NCBI RefSeq assembly: GCF_020149765.1
Contig: NZ_CP083809.1
Location: 3,286,001 to 3,350,000, forward strand
Length of the DNA: 64,000 bases
Reading direction: 5' to 3'
DNA from: Pantoea agglomerans
GTDB taxonomy: Bacteria > Pseudomonadota > Gammaproteobacteria > Enterobacterales > Enterobacteriaceae
In this document: in pieces, positions 1 to 9,075 of the stretch
Layout: every line of letters starts with the position of its first letter
Position numbering within the stretch: position 1 is the stretch's first letter
Position numbers and translations under genes: made by a program
Notes under the pieces: generated by a model
What the model was told of the DNA's origin: nothing
The model's database searches: none
What the model saw: the letters and a program-made list of their open reading frames with translations, nothing else

Positions 1-1
1 G

Positions 2-529
2 CGCCAGATCGATCAGCTGCAGCGGCTCGGCGTTAAGGTCGAGTGGCTCGATCCCGGCTCGCTGAAAGAGATGGCGGACGCCGTCGCGTCGCTACAGCGC
101 TGGAGCCCCCATCCGCAGCAGGCGCTGGATGTCGCGCAGCAGCTGAAACAGCAGGAAAACGCCCTGCGCGCGCGCTACGCCGCCCTGCCCGCCGTGCCGC
201 TTTTTCTGCAGTTCGGCCAGCAGCCGCTGTTTACCGCCGCGCGCGATACCCTGCAGAACGACATCATCACGCTGTGCGCCGGAAAGAATATTTTTGCCGA
301 CAGCCGCGTCAGCTGGCCGCAGGTCAGCCGGGAGCAGGTGCTGATGCGTCATCCGCAGGCGATTGTGGTCGCCGGCTACGCCGCGCAGGCGCAAAGCGTG
401 GCAACATTCTGGCAGCCTCAGCTAGCCGTGCCGGTTATCGCCATTAACGATGACTGGATTAGCCGTCCTGGCCCACGTATGCTGCTGGCGGCAAAGCAGC
501 TCTGCGCCGCCCTGCATCCGGCACAGTAA
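2..529 (+). CDS. btuF: Vitamin B12 periplasmic binding protein BtuF, 3' part
   Basis: The last 175 codons of the cobalamin-binding protein that delivers vitamin B12 to the BtuCD ABC importer in the periplasm. The frame is open from the left edge, so the signal peptide and N-terminal lobe lie outside the window. The visible part matches the C-terminal lobe of E. coli BtuF, including the segment IFADSRVSWPQVSREQVL and the ending AAKQLCAAL. In E. coli yadS follows btuF; here a small unrelated gene follows about 120 bases downstream. Identity is by recognition of the family; truncation is caused only by the window edge. Confidence 0.95.
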   Translation, partial: RQIDQLQRLGVKVEWLDPGSLKEMADAVASLQRWSPHPQQALDVAQQLKQQENALRARYAALPAVPLFLQFGQQPLFTAARDTLQNDIITLCAGKNIFADSRVSWPQVSREQVLMRHPQAIVVAGYAAQAQSVATFWQPQLAVPVIAINDDWISRPGPRMLLAAKQLCAALHPAQ

Positions 530-652
530 ATCAGCATAAATCGGTTAAAGATCCCGCTAACTTTGCCGTTAATCAATTAACGAGACGCCGACGCCACGTA
601 AGCTCAGCGTCCTTTTATGCGCACCGCGCATTTTGCACACCAGGAATCCTGT

Positions 653-904
653 ATGACCAGAGCCTTGCTGCTGGCCTTCGCGCTCGCAACCGTCGCGCCC
701 TTCGCGGCTGCGTCAACCACGGGAACGATAGGCGTCCAGTTGATTATCTATTCGCGCTGTGAAGTTAACAGCCAGCCGCAGCGAGCAATGCCGCAGATCG
801 ATTGCGGTCGCCGCCTCAACGCGCAGCCGCGCGTAACGGAAAGCGTGCTAAAGAAGGATGGAATTCGTAAGGAAACGGCGAAGCTGGTAACCGTTGAATG
901 GTAA
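653..904 (+). CDS. Small secreted protein of unknown function
   Basis: An 83-residue protein I do not recognise. Residues 1-20 form a typical Sec signal peptide (hydrophobic stretch ending in AAA), so the mature product of about 63 residues is probably periplasmic. Mature Cys36 and Cys51 could form one disulfide. An in-frame ATG at 617 exists, but the ATG at 653 is preceded by AGGA at good spacing and starts the signal peptide, so it is preferred. The gene sits where yadS stands in E. coli, tail to tail with erpA, and shares a terminator with it. A short beta-strand-like mature sequence (GTIGVQLIIYSRC) faintly recalls small fimbrial subunits, but this is only a guess. Confidence 0.7.
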   Translation: MTRALLLAFALATVAPFAAASTTGTIGVQLIIYSRCEVNSQPQRAMPQIDCGRRLNAQPRVTESVLKKDGIRKETAKLVTVEW

Positions 905-910
905 TAAAAA

Positions 911-933
911 GGCCGTCGCAAGACGGCCTTTTT
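911..933. terminator. Bidirectional intrinsic terminator
   Basis: Perfect 7-bp stem (GGCCGTC / GACGGCC) with a GCAA loop, flanked by an A-run on the left and a T-run on the right. It can end transcription of the small secreted gene rightward and of erpA leftward. Confidence 0.85.
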
Positions 934-936
934 GCA

Positions 937-1284
937 TCAGATACTGAAAGAGGAGCCGCAGCCGCAGGTGGTTTTAGCGTTCGGGTTAGTAACGATAAAA
1001 CGCGACCCTTCCAGGCCTTCGGTGTAGTCCACCGAGCCGCCGACCAGATACTGCAGGCTCATCGGATCCACCACCAGCGCCACGCCCTGCTTCTCAATGG
1101 TCATGTCGCCGTCGTTCATTTTATCGTCAAAGGTGAAGCCATACTGAAAGCCGCTGCAACCGCCGCCGGTGATATAGACGCGCAGTTTCAGATCGGGGTT
1201 CTCTTCGTCGGCAATCAGGTTCTTTACCTTGCTGGCCGCCGCATCGGTAAACTGTAACGGCAGTGCTGCAACATCATCACTCAT
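937..1284 (-). CDS. erpA: Iron-sulfur cluster insertion protein ErpA
   Basis: A-type carrier that delivers [Fe-S] clusters to apo-proteins, essential for respiration-linked isoprenoid synthesis in E. coli. The product is 115 residues (E. coli 114) and carries the three conserved ligands Cys43, Cys107 and Cys109 in GGCSGF and TTCGCGSSF. The ATG at 1284 is preceded by GGAG and gives the MSDDVA start known from the family; an upstream extension in the same frame has no support. It is divergent from hemL with about 210 bases between them. In E. coli clcA separates the two genes; it is missing here. Confidence 0.97.
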   Translation of the reverse strand: MSDDVAALPLQFTDAAASKVKNLIADEENPDLKLRVYITGGGCSGFQYGFTFDDKMNDGDMTIEKQGVALVVDPMSLQYLVGGSVDYTEGLEGSRFIVTNPNAKTTCGCGSSFSI

Positions 1285-1495
1285 CTTATACTCCGGTAAA
1301 GGTCCAGGCCATAAAACGACCTCAATTGCGCTATTATCCGCCAGCGCGATAGCGCAATCAAGTTTTGCCCTTCGCACTCTGTGCCGCCGGCCTTCAGCTA
1401 AGGTAAGTATAGCGCGCCCTTTCCGGCCTTTCGCCCGGCCGTTATCTTCCCGTAGAATGGCGCGAGAATTTTTATGAACCGCTGGAGCCGAATAA

Positions 1496-2776
1496 ATGAG
1501 TAAGTCCGAAAACCTGTTTGCCGAAGCGCAACGCCTGATCCCCGGCGGCGTTAACTCGCCGGTGCGTGCGTTTAACGGCGTAGGCGGCACGCCGCTGTTC
1601 ATCGAGCGCGCCGACGGCGCCTGCCTGTATGATGCCGACGGCAAAGCCTATATCGACTATGTCGGCTCATGGGGGCCGATGGTGCTGGGCCACAACAACG
1701 CCGCGATCCGCAACGCGGTGATCGAAGCGGCTACGCACGGCCTGAGCTTCGGCGCGCCTACCGAGATGGAAGTGAAGATGGCGCAGCTGGTGTGTGAGCT
1801 GGTGCCGAGCATGGATATGGTGCGTATGGTGAACTCCGGCACCGAAGCGACCATGAGCGCCATTCGTCTGGCGCGCGGCTTTACCGGCCGCGACAAGATT
1901 GTGAAGTTCGAAGGCTGCTATCACGGCCATGCTGACTGCCTGCTGGTAAAAGCGGGCTCCGGCGCGCTGACGCTGGGTCAGCCCAACTCCCCTGGCGTGC
2001 CGGCCGATTTCGCCCGCCACACCCTGACCTGCACCTATAACGATCTCGACTCCGTGCGCGCTGCGTTCGAGCAGTACCCGGAGGAAATCGCCTGTATTAT
2101 CGTCGAGCCGGTCGCGGGCAATATGAACTGCATTCCTCCGCTGCCGGACTTCCTGCCGGGCCTGCGCGCACTCTGTGATGAGTTCGGCGCGCTGCTGATT
2201 ATCGATGAGGTGATGACCGGCTTCCGCGTGGCGCTGGGCGGCGCGCAGGAGTATTACAACGTGCGGCCAGATCTGACCTGCCTCGGCAAGATTATCGGCG
2301 GCGGCATGCCGGTAGGCGCCTTCGGCGGACGCCGCGAAGTGATGGACGCGCTGGCACCAACCGGGCCGGTTTATCAGGCGGGCACCCTTTCCGGCAACCC
2401 CATTGCGATGGCGGCCGGCTTCGCCTGTTTGACGCAGATTGCCCAGCCGGGCACGCATCAGACGCTGACCGAGCGCACGACGCAGCTGGCGCAGGGTCTG
2501 CTGGCGGCGGCGAAGGCGGAAAATATCCCGCTGGTGGTGAATCACGTTGGCGGCATGTTCGGTATTTTCTTTACCGACGCCGACAGCGTCACCTGCTACG
2601 CCGACGTAACCCAATGCGACGTTGAGCGCTTCAAGCGTTTCTTCCACCTGATGCTGGAAGAGGGCGTTTACCTTGCGCCTTCCGCCTTTGAGGCGGGCTT
2701 TATGTCGCTGGCGCACGGCCACGAGGAGATCGAGCGCACCATCGACGCCGCTCGCCGCTGTTTTGCGAAGCTGTAA
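1496..2776 (+). CDS. hemL: Glutamate-1-semialdehyde 2,1-aminomutase HemL
   Basis: PLP enzyme that converts glutamate-1-semialdehyde to 5-aminolevulinate, the second step of the C5 haem pathway. It is 426 residues, the same as E. coli. Lys265 in [13 protein letters not shown] is the Schiff-base lysine, and [10 protein letters not shown] carries the aspartate that contacts the pyridine nitrogen. The ATG has GGAG upstream. The gene is monocistronic by layout: divergent from erpA, with a terminator about 220 bases downstream rather than immediately after the stop. Confidence 0.98.
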   Translation: MSKSENLFAEAQRLIPGGVNSPVRAFNGVGGTPLFIERADGACLYDADGKAYIDYVGSWGPMVLGHNNAAIRNAVIEAATHGLSFGAPTEMEVKMAQLVCELVPSMDMVRMVNSGTEATMSAIRLARGFTGRDKIVKFEGCYHGHADCLLVKAGSGALTLGQPNSPGVPADFARHTLTCTYNDLDSVRAAFEQYPEEIACIIVEPVAGNMNCIPPLPDFLPGLRALCDEFGALLIIDEVMTGFRVALGGAQEYYNVRPDLTCLGKIIGGGMPVGAFGGRREVMDALAPTGPVYQAGTLSGNPIAMAAGFACLTQIAQPGTHQTLTERTTQLAQGLLAAAKAENIPLVVNHVGGMFGIFFTDADSVTCYADVTQCDVERFKRFFHLMLEEGVYLAPSAFEAGFMSLAHGHEEIERTIDAARRCFAKL

Positions 2777-2996
2777 GCGTGGGATTGACGCTGATGGCTG
2801 GCTCAGTCAAACAGCGGATGATAGGGGCTGAAGAGCCAGGCGTTCCGCGCCAGAGACAAAACGCCGGGAGCGTTTTGAACAACCCAGCGCGCTAGCCCGA
2901 CAACGACACCCGTGTGCGGGACGCGCGTTCAGGGAGGTCTTGCGCGACGTTGCGATCGGAACCTGTCTTGCGCGTGAGCACGCAGCCAACAACATC
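2777..2996. other. Non-coding stretch with inverted repeat downstream of hemL
   Basis: About 220 bases between the hemL stop and an intrinsic terminator contain no convincing gene. They hold a perfect 8-bp inverted repeat, CAAAACGC / GCGTTTTG, at 2857-2877 with a five-base loop, and several GC-rich partial dyads. The short reading frames here lack ribosome sites and family features. The segment could be a long hemL 3' UTR, an independent small RNA ending at the terminator, or a copy of a dispersed intergenic repeat. Confidence 0.4.
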
Positions 2997-3024
2997 AGAC
3001 CGGCAACTTGCCGGTCTTTTTTTT
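2997..3024 (+). terminator. Intrinsic terminator, rightward
   Basis: An 8-bp stem (AGACCGGC / GCCGGTCT) with an AACTT loop, followed by eight T residues. It faces right, so it ends hemL transcription or that of an unannotated RNA upstream. It abuts the stop codon of fhuB, which is read from the other strand. Confidence 0.85.
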
Positions 3025-5002
3025 ACCGCGAGCGCCGTAACAGCCAGATAAAATAGGGCGCGCCGATAAAGGTTGCCATCAGCCCCGCCGGCAGCTGATC
3101 TGGAAACGCCAGCATGCGTCCGCACCAGTCGGCCAGCAGCATCAGCCCTGCCCCAAACAGCCCCGCCATCGCCATCTGCGGCAGCGCGCGGCGGAAACCG
3201 AGCATGCGCGCAATATGCGGCGCCATCAAACCGACAAAGCTCAGCGGCCCGATAGTGAGCGTCGCGGCGGCAGTCAGCGCGGCCGCCAGCAGCATCAGCG
3301 CCAGTCGCGACGCGTTAAGCGCCATGCCCGCCGAGCGCGCCGTGGCGGATCCGAGCGGCAGCAGCGTCAGCCAGCGGCTGGCGAGCGGCGCCAGCGCCGT
3401 CAAAACCAGCGCCAGCGCGGCGCTCTGCATCGCTGCCCTGCTGCTGATGTTATAGGTCGAGCCGGAAATCCAGCTCAGCAAGCCGCCCATACGCGGATCG
3501 CCGCTTGCCAGCAGCAGCATCAGCAGCGTAACGAACGCGCTGTTAAGCGCCATGCCCGCCAGCAGCATACGCTCCGGCGAAAAGCCGCCGCGTCCCGCCA
3601 CCAGCATAATAATCAGCAGCGTTCCCGCCGCGCCCAGCGCCCCCGCCGGCAGCAGAAACGCCAGCGCGTCGCCCGGCACGAAAAACAGCATCACCACCAC
3701 GCCGAACGCCGCGCCGGAACTGATGCCCAGCACTTCCGGGCTGGCCATCGGATTACCGGTCAGGCGCTGGATCAAACAGCCCGCCACGCCAAGCATCAGC
3801 CCCACCGCCAGCGCCGCCACCAGCCGCGGCGCGCGCCACGGCAAGAGCTGATGAAACAGTTCGCCGCTCGACCACAGCCAGCCGTGCGCGTCGCGGCCGA
3901 AGGCGAGCGCCATCCAGGCCAGCACGCCGAGCAGCGCCAGCCCCGCGAGGGACCAGCGCCACACCGCGTGGCGTTCAGCCGGCACCTTATCGCCCATATC
4001 GAGCGCGGGCGGCGTCGAGCCGGTGCGCAGCCGCGGCAGCAGCCAGAGCAGCAGCGGCACCCCCGTCAGCGCCGTCAGGGTGCCGGTTGAGACTTCGCGC
4101 CAGTGCGCGGTAAGCCACAGCACGCAGGCATCCGCCAGCCACAGCAGCAGCGCGCCGATCAGCGGCGCCAGCAGCATGCGGCTCAGCAGCCGACGCGCCC
4201 CCAGCAGCTTCGCCAGCAGCGGCGCAAACAGGCCGATAAAGCCGATAATGCCCGCCACGCTCACCAGCTGCGCGCTGAGCAGGATCGCCAGCGCCAGCGT
4301 GCCGACGCGGCCCAGCGCCAGCGCCAGACCGAGGTTTTTCGCCACGCCGTCGTCCAGTCCCATCAGCGTCAGCGGACGCAGCAGCGCCAGCGCCAGCGCG
4401 AAGGCGAGCAGCAGGCGCGGCCACAGCAGGCTGACGTTCTCCCAGCCCATCTGGTTGAGCGAGCCGGTGCTCCAGAGGAACATCGTCTGCAGCTGGTCGT
4501 GATTGAAAATCGCGAAGATCTGGTTCACCGCCCCGCTGTAGAGGCTCAGCACCAGCCCGGAAAGGATCAGCGTAACCGGCGACAGCCGTTTGCCCCAGGC
4601 GACGCCGAACACCACCGCGCCAACCGCCAGCGCGCCGATCAGCGCGGCCAGCTGCGTGGTGGCCGCGCCGCCCGGCAGCTGCCACAGCGTGGCGACGGTA
4701 ATGCCGAGCTGCGCGCCGGAAGAGACGCCCAGCGTGGTCGGCTCCGCCAGCGGATTGCGCAGCGTCTGTTGAAACAGCAGGCCCGCCAGCCCGAGCCCGG
4801 CGCCAACCAGCAGCGCCAGCCCGAGGCGCGGCAGCAGACTGTAGTGAAACAGCATCTGATCGATATTATTACGATCCGGCGACAGCAGCGCCTGTGTCCA
4901 CTGCGACGACGGCAGCGCCGCGCGCAGATTGATGACGCTCAGCAGCAGCGCCAGCAGGAACAGCAGGCTCAGCAGCGCGGCAGGAAAATAACGATGGCGC
5001 AT
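3023..5002 (-). CDS. fhuB: Ferrichrome ABC transporter permease FhuB
   Basis: Inner-membrane permease for Fe(III)-hydroxamate uptake, 659 residues (E. coli 660). FhuB is a fused double permease: two homologous halves of about 330 residues, each with around ten hydrophobic segments. The two EAA-type coupling regions for FhuC are visible (GFIGLFAPLLAKLLGARR and SFVGLMAPHIARMLGFRR). The ATG at 5002 shares one base with the fhuD stop, giving tight translational coupling; a longer upstream frame would run into fhuD and is rejected. It is the last gene of the fhuACDB operon. Confidence 0.97.
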   Translation of the reverse strand: MRHRYFPAALLSLLFLLALLLSVINLRAALPSSQWTQALLSPDRNNIDQMLFHYSLLPRLGLALLVGAGLGLAGLLFQQTLRNPLAEPTTLGVSSGAQLGITVATLWQLPGGAATTQLAALIGALAVGAVVFGVAWGKRLSPVTLILSGLVLSLYSGAVNQIFAIFNHDQLQTMFLWSTGSLNQMGWENVSLLWPRLLLAFALALALLRPLTLMGLDDGVAKNLGLALALGRVGTLALAILLSAQLVSVAGIIGFIGLFAPLLAKLLGARRLLSRMLLAPLIGALLLWLADACVLWLTAHWREVSTGTLTALTGVPLLLWLLPRLRTGSTPPALDMGDKVPAERHAVWRWSLAGLALLGVLAWMALAFGRDAHGWLWSSGELFHQLLPWRAPRLVAALAVGLMLGVAGCLIQRLTGNPMASPEVLGISSGAAFGVVVMLFFVPGDALAFLLPAGALGAAGTLLIIMLVAGRGGFSPERMLLAGMALNSAFVTLLMLLLASGDPRMGGLLSWISGSTYNISSRAAMQSAALALVLTALAPLASRWLTLLPLGSATARSAGMALNASRLALMLLAAALTAAATLTIGPLSFVGLMAPHIARMLGFRRALPQMAMAGLFGAGLMLLADWCGRMLAFPDQLPAGLMATFIGAPYFIWLLRRSR

Positions 5003-5877
5003 CAGCGCGTCTCCAGCGCGCGTTCCAGCACGCGAACAAAGTGCAGCGCCGACAGGGTCGCGCCGTAGTACCACACCGCCGGCACGCGCTGAAAGCGTCC
5101 GGCACGAACAAAGGGCAGCGCCTGCCACAGCGGGCTGCGCGCGAGCTGCGCCATATCGGCGTCGTTAGCGTGATCGAAGCAGATCGCCTCGACGTCGCGC
5201 AGATGCGCCAGCCGCTCAATGCCGATCACCGCGCTGCCCCAGAAGTTGGTTTCTCCCTGCCAGGCGTTGGTTAACCCCAGCCGCTCCATCACTTCCAGAA
5301 ACAGGCTGTTCTTGCCGAACGCCAGCGCATGTCGGCTATCCATCAGCGACATCAGCAGCACTGGACGCGCGGCCCAGGGCGCAAGCCGCTGGCGCGCGGC
5401 GGCCAGCTCGCGATCCAGCATCTGCAGGTGCGCTTCCGCTTCGGCTTCGCGGCCGATGCGCTTTGCCAGCATGCGCAGCGAATCGCGCGCCGCGGAGAGC
5501 GGTTTGCCGTCGCCGCGGTTGAGGTCGAAGCCCATAATCGGCGCGATGCGCTGAAGTTTTTCCGGCGACGGGCCGTAGCCGTTGGAACAGAGGATCAGCG
5601 AGGGCTGCAGCTGGGTCATCAGCTCCAGGTTAGGTTCGGTGCGCAGCCCGACATCCACGGTGTGCGGCGGCAGCGGCGGCTCGCCGACCCAGATGTTGTA
5701 GTTGCGCGTATCGGCGACCGCCAGCGGCGCAACGCCGAGCGCCAGCAGCAGCTCGGTCGGCAGCCACTCCAGGGCGATAATGCGCTGCGGCGATGGCGCG
5801 GCGGCGTGCAGCGGCAGCGCGCGTAGCCACGGCGTCAGCGCCAGCGCCGCCAGCAGGCGACGACGAGAGATCTCCAT
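5002..5877 (-). CDS. fhuD: Ferrichrome periplasmic binding protein FhuD
   Basis: Binds ferrichrome and related hydroxamate siderophores in the periplasm and hands them to FhuBC. It is 291 residues (E. coli 296). The N-terminus has the twin-arginine pattern SRRRLL followed by a hydrophobic stretch and an AAA cleavage region, in line with Tat export of FhuD. Family stretches such as ALEWLPTELLLALG and NAWQGETNFWGS are intact. The start ATG at 5877 was chosen because it opens the signal peptide; it lies 10 bases after fhuC. The stop overlaps the fhuB start. Confidence 0.96.
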   Translation of the reverse strand: MEISRRRLLAALALTPWLRALPLHAAAPSPQRIIALEWLPTELLLALGVAPLAVADTRNYNIWVGEPPLPPHTVDVGLRTEPNLELMTQLQPSLILCSNGYGPSPEKLQRIAPIMGFDLNRGDGKPLSAARDSLRMLAKRIGREAEAEAHLQMLDRELAAARQRLAPWAARPVLLMSLMDSRHALAFGKNSLFLEVMERLGLTNAWQGETNFWGSAVIGIERLAHLRDVEAICFDHANDADMAQLARSPLWQALPFVRAGRFQRVPAVWYYGATLSALHFVRVLERALETR

Positions 5878-5887
5878 GCTCAGGCCC

Positions 5888-6685
5888 TCAGTAGACAAAG
5901 CTGACCGGCGCGCCGCCCTGCGGATGCGGCAGGATGCCCATAGGAATACCGTAAATCGCCCCCAGCACCTCGGCCTGCATAATGGCGTCCGGCGCGCCTT
6001 CGGCAATGGTCTTGCCGCCGCGCAGCGCCACCAGATGGTCGCAGTAGCGCGCCGCCATATTGATATCGTGCAGCACGGCGATCACCGTCAGTCCGCGCTC
6101 GCGGCTGAGGCGCTGGATCAGCGCCAGCACCTCGACCTGATGGGCGATATCCAGCGCCGAAGTCGGCTCGTCAAGCAGCAGGCAGCGGCTGTTTTGCGCC
6201 ACCAGCATCGCCAGCCAGGCGCGCTGGCGCTCCCCGCCGGAGAGGCTGTCCACCAGGCGGCCAGCCAGCGGCTTCAGCCCGACCTGCGCGATCGCCTCTT
6301 CAACCCGCACGCGATCCTCCTGACCAAAGCGGCCCAGCGCGCCGTGCCACGGATAGCGGCCTATCGCCACCAGCTCGCGCACCGTCATACCTTCGGCGGC
6401 GGGCAGCTGCTGCGGCAGATAGGCAACTTCGCGCGCGAACGCTTTGTTGCTCCACGCCTCGACCGGCGTCGCATTAAGCAGCACCTTCCCCTCGCTGGGG
6501 TACTGATGGCGTCCCAGCATCTTGAGCAGTGTCGATTTTCCGGAGCCGTTATGGCCAATAAGCGCGGTCACTTTGCCAGGGGGAAAGGTCAGCGAGAGTG
6601 GATGCAGCAGCGTGCGGCCGGGCACGTGAAAGCTGACATTATCCAGCGTAAAAGTGGCTGCGTCGTGCATAGGCTGCATGATCAT
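5888..6685 (-). CDS. fhuC: Ferrichrome ABC transporter ATPase FhuC
   Basis: Cytoplasmic ATPase that powers ferrichrome import through FhuB. It is 265 residues, as in E. coli. Walker A is GHNGSGKST (44-52), the ABC signature LSGGERQ (148-154), and Walker B LLLDEP (169-174). Two in-frame ATGs (6685 and 6679) sit close together and neither has a strong ribosome site; the first is given because it matches the E. coli length. It follows fhuA after about 35 bases that contain a strong hairpin. Confidence 0.95.
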   Translation of the reverse strand: MIMQPMHDAATFTLDNVSFHVPGRTLLHPLSLTFPPGKVTALIGHNGSGKSTLLKMLGRHQYPSEGKVLLNATPVEAWSNKAFAREVAYLPQQLPAAEGMTVRELVAIGRYPWHGALGRFGQEDRVRVEEAIAQVGLKPLAGRLVDSLSGGERQRAWLAMLVAQNSRCLLLDEPTSALDIAHQVEVLALIQRLSRERGLTVIAVLHDINMAARYCDHLVALRGGKTIAEGAPDAIMQAEVLGAIYGIPMGILPHPQGGAPVSFVY

Positions 6686-6696
6686 CCCAGGTTAAA

Positions 6697-6714
6697 CGGG
6701 CGCCGCGGCGCCCG
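6697..6714. repeat. Perfect GC palindrome between fhuA and fhuC
   Basis: An 18-base perfect palindrome, CGGGCGCCGCGGCGCCCG, lies in the 35-base gap between the fhuA stop and the fhuC start. It has no T-run, so it is not a standard terminator. Within the mRNA it would form a stem that may protect the fhuA 3' end or reduce expression of fhuCDB relative to the receptor. Confidence 0.5.
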
Positions 6715-6720
6715 GTTGCA

Positions 6721-8928
6721 TCAGAAACGGAAAGTGGCGGTGCCAACGATTTGACGCTCTGCACCCCAGTAGCAGGCGTAGTCGCGGTAACAGCTGGCGA
6801 CATAGTCACGGTCAAACAGGTTTTTCACGTTGACGCCCACCGACGAGCCCGGCAAACCGAATCGGCCAAGGTCATATTTCAGCATCGCATCCACCGTGGT
6901 GTAACCCGCGACGTCGAAGTTCTGATTGTTCTGCGTGCCGGTGCTGTAAAGCCCTTTGCTTTCACCAACGTAGCGCACCCCTGCGCCGACGGAGACCCCA
7001 GAGAGCGCGGTCTCGTGGAAGGTGTAATCCGCCCACAGCGACGCCATATGCTTCGGCACCTCCACCGGCGTGCGGCCTTTCAGCAGCGTGTCGTGGGTAT
7101 ATTCTGCGTCGGTGTAGGTGTAGGCGGCCGTCAGGTTAATATTGGCGTTCACCGCCGCTTTGGCTTCCAGCTCCACGCCGCGCGAGCGAATTTCGCCGCT
7201 CTGCACGCTGGCGAATGGATGATTTACCGTATCTGGGTCGGCGGTCAGATTTTTGGTTTTGGTCAGCTGATAGAGCGCGGCGGTCAGGGTGATCGGACGA
7301 TCTTTCGGCACATATTTCACGCCCGCCTCATACTGCTTAGCACGTGAAGGATCGAATGCCTGACCTTCATAAGTCGAACCGGAGTTAGGAATAAAGGCTT
7401 CGCTATAGCTGAAGTAAGGTGCAATGCCGTTATCAAATACGTAGTTCAGTCCACCGCGCCATGTAAAGGCCTGATCGTTCTGCCGACTTAACGTGCCGTT
7501 ATAACGATCATATACCGATGTCATGGCGTAATCGTAGCGACCACCCAGTGTCAGCACCCAGCGGTTCCATTCCATTTGATCCTGCGCATAGAGTCCAGTC
7601 TGGCGCTGTTTATTGAGATGCTGGTAGGGATCGAAAGGAGTGAAACTGTCATCACCATACTGCGGAGCGACAGCGTTCAGGCTGCTGGCCGTACCAAACT
7701 GCGCATCGATATCGTTGCGGGTGCGCTGGAAGTCCACTCCCAGCAGCAGCGTATGATCCACCTCGCCGGTGGCGAATTTCGCCTGCGCCTGCGTATCGAC
7801 GGCGAACTGATTCAGCCTCTCCTGCGACGTTGCGGAACCGCGCGTAATCGACTGCGTGGCGGCGTCGAAGCCGTTGCCGTAAATGCTGCGGTAGTCGGTG
7901 CGCAGATCGGCGTAGCGCAGGTTCTGACGCACCGCCCAGGTATCGTTAAAGCTGTGCTCGAAGCTGTAGCCCACCATTTTGGTGTTGCGTGAGATTTTGT
8001 TGCTCTCTTCGCCTTCGTCAAAGCTGGTCGGCAGCTTGTACTCGCTGCCGTCCGCGCGCGTAATCGGCACCACCGTGCCCTGACGCGGCAGCCAGCCGTA
8101 GTAGCCGGTTTCCGGCTCGTTCTGGAAATAGGTCAGCAGGTCGAAGCGGGTATTTGCGTCCGGACGCCAGCTGAACGACGGCGCGATGGTGTAGCGCTTC
8201 TCTTTGTTTTTATCCTGCTGCGCGTCAGCGCTGCGCGCCAGGCCGGTCAGACGATAGCTGTAGACGCCGTCGTCATCCAGCGCGCCGCCAAAATCGAATC
8301 CGGTGGAAAAGAGGTTGTCGCTGCCCATCTGAAACTGCACTTCGCGCAGGGTTTCCTGGGTCGGGCGCTTGCTTACCAGCGCCACTACCCCGCCGGGATT
8401 GCTTTTGCCGTAGAGCACCGAAACCGGGCCGCGCAGCAGCTCGGCGCGCTCAAGGAAGTAAGGATCGATAGCGAATTCGGAGTAGTTGTCGCCCTGCAGC
8501 TTCAGGCCGTCAAGATACTGGTTGGTATTGGTTTCGCTGAAGCCGCGAATCGACAGCGCGTCGATCACCTGCGAGCTGCCGCGGTTGCCGGTCAGCACGC
8601 CTGGCGTGTAGTTGAATGCCTCTTTTACCGTGGTTATCTGCCGCGTTTCCATCTCTTCACGCGTCACCACCGAAACCGACTGCGGGTTTTTCTCGATCGG
8701 CGTATCGGTTTTGGTGCCGGTGGCGCTCTTTTTCGCGGCGATGGTCGGCGCGGGGCCCCACGCGCTCTCCTGCGCCGCGCCGGACGCGGCGTCTGCCGAT
8801 ACTACCAGCGTCTCTTCAGCCAGCGCAGAGGCGCTTACTGAGCCAAAAATAACGGCAATGCTTAAAGCCAGAGGACGGCGCAAAAATGGGCCGCGCAGAT
8901 AACAGGAAAACGTCGTTCGCGCATTCAT
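6721..8928 (-). CDS. fhuA: TonB-dependent ferrichrome receptor FhuA
   Basis: Outer-membrane receptor that imports ferrichrome using energy from TonB-ExbBD. It is 735 residues (E. coli 747). A Sec signal peptide ends near Ala37, and the TonB box ETLVVSA follows at 39-45. The plug domain comes next (roughly 60-190, with RGFSETNTNQYLDGLKLQG), then a 22-strand barrel ending in the C-terminal phenylalanine (TATFRF). The Cys pair in CYRDYACYW near the end is typical of FhuA. First gene of the fhuACDB operon, with a Fur-box-like site just upstream. Confidence 0.96.
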   Translation of the reverse strand: MNARTTFSCYLRGPFLRRPLALSIAVIFGSVSASALAEETLVVSADAASGAAQESAWGPAPTIAAKKSATGTKTDTPIEKNPQSVSVVTREEMETRQITTVKEAFNYTPGVLTGNRGSSQVIDALSIRGFSETNTNQYLDGLKLQGDNYSEFAIDPYFLERAELLRGPVSVLYGKSNPGGVVALVSKRPTQETLREVQFQMGSDNLFSTGFDFGGALDDDGVYSYRLTGLARSADAQQDKNKEKRYTIAPSFSWRPDANTRFDLLTYFQNEPETGYYGWLPRQGTVVPITRADGSEYKLPTSFDEGEESNKISRNTKMVGYSFEHSFNDTWAVRQNLRYADLRTDYRSIYGNGFDAATQSITRGSATSQERLNQFAVDTQAQAKFATGEVDHTLLLGVDFQRTRNDIDAQFGTASSLNAVAPQYGDDSFTPFDPYQHLNKQRQTGLYAQDQMEWNRWVLTLGGRYDYAMTSVYDRYNGTLSRQNDQAFTWRGGLNYVFDNGIAPYFSYSEAFIPNSGSTYEGQAFDPSRAKQYEAGVKYVPKDRPITLTAALYQLTKTKNLTADPDTVNHPFASVQSGEIRSRGVELEAKAAVNANINLTAAYTYTDAEYTHDTLLKGRTPVEVPKHMASLWADYTFHETALSGVSVGAGVRYVGESKGLYSTGTQNNQNFDVAGYTTVDAMLKYDLGRFGLPGSSVGVNVKNLFDRDYVASCYRDYACYWGAERQIVGTATFRF

Positions 8929-8965
8929 AGTAGTGTCTCTTGAATAAAAGTATGGGCAGGCGAAT

Positions 8966-8984
8966 GAAAACGAGAATGATTATT
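8966..8984. promoter_or_regulatory. Putative Fur box upstream of fhuA
   Basis: The 19-mer GAAAACGAGAATGATTATT agrees with the classic Fur consensus at 14 of 19 positions by my count. It lies about 40 bases upstream of the fhuA start, where Fur-Fe(II) would repress the operon. Iron control of fhu genes is established in enterobacteria; binding here is inferred. Confidence 0.65.
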
Positions 8985-9075
8985 ATGCCGAGTGGATTCT
9001 AGGCGAAACGCTTTACTTTCTGCAAGGGATAATCCCGCGCGCAGCGCCGTCTGGCGGCCCTTCGCGCAGTATTGA

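Noticed and set aside
937..1644. Longer erpA start giving 235 residues
   Set aside because: The extension overlaps the hemL 5' end and has no similarity to A-type carriers; the ATG at 1284 has a proper ribosome site.
1667..2722. 351-codon open frame antisense to hemL
   Set aside because: A shadow of hemL in GC-rich DNA, without a ribosome site or recognisable domain.
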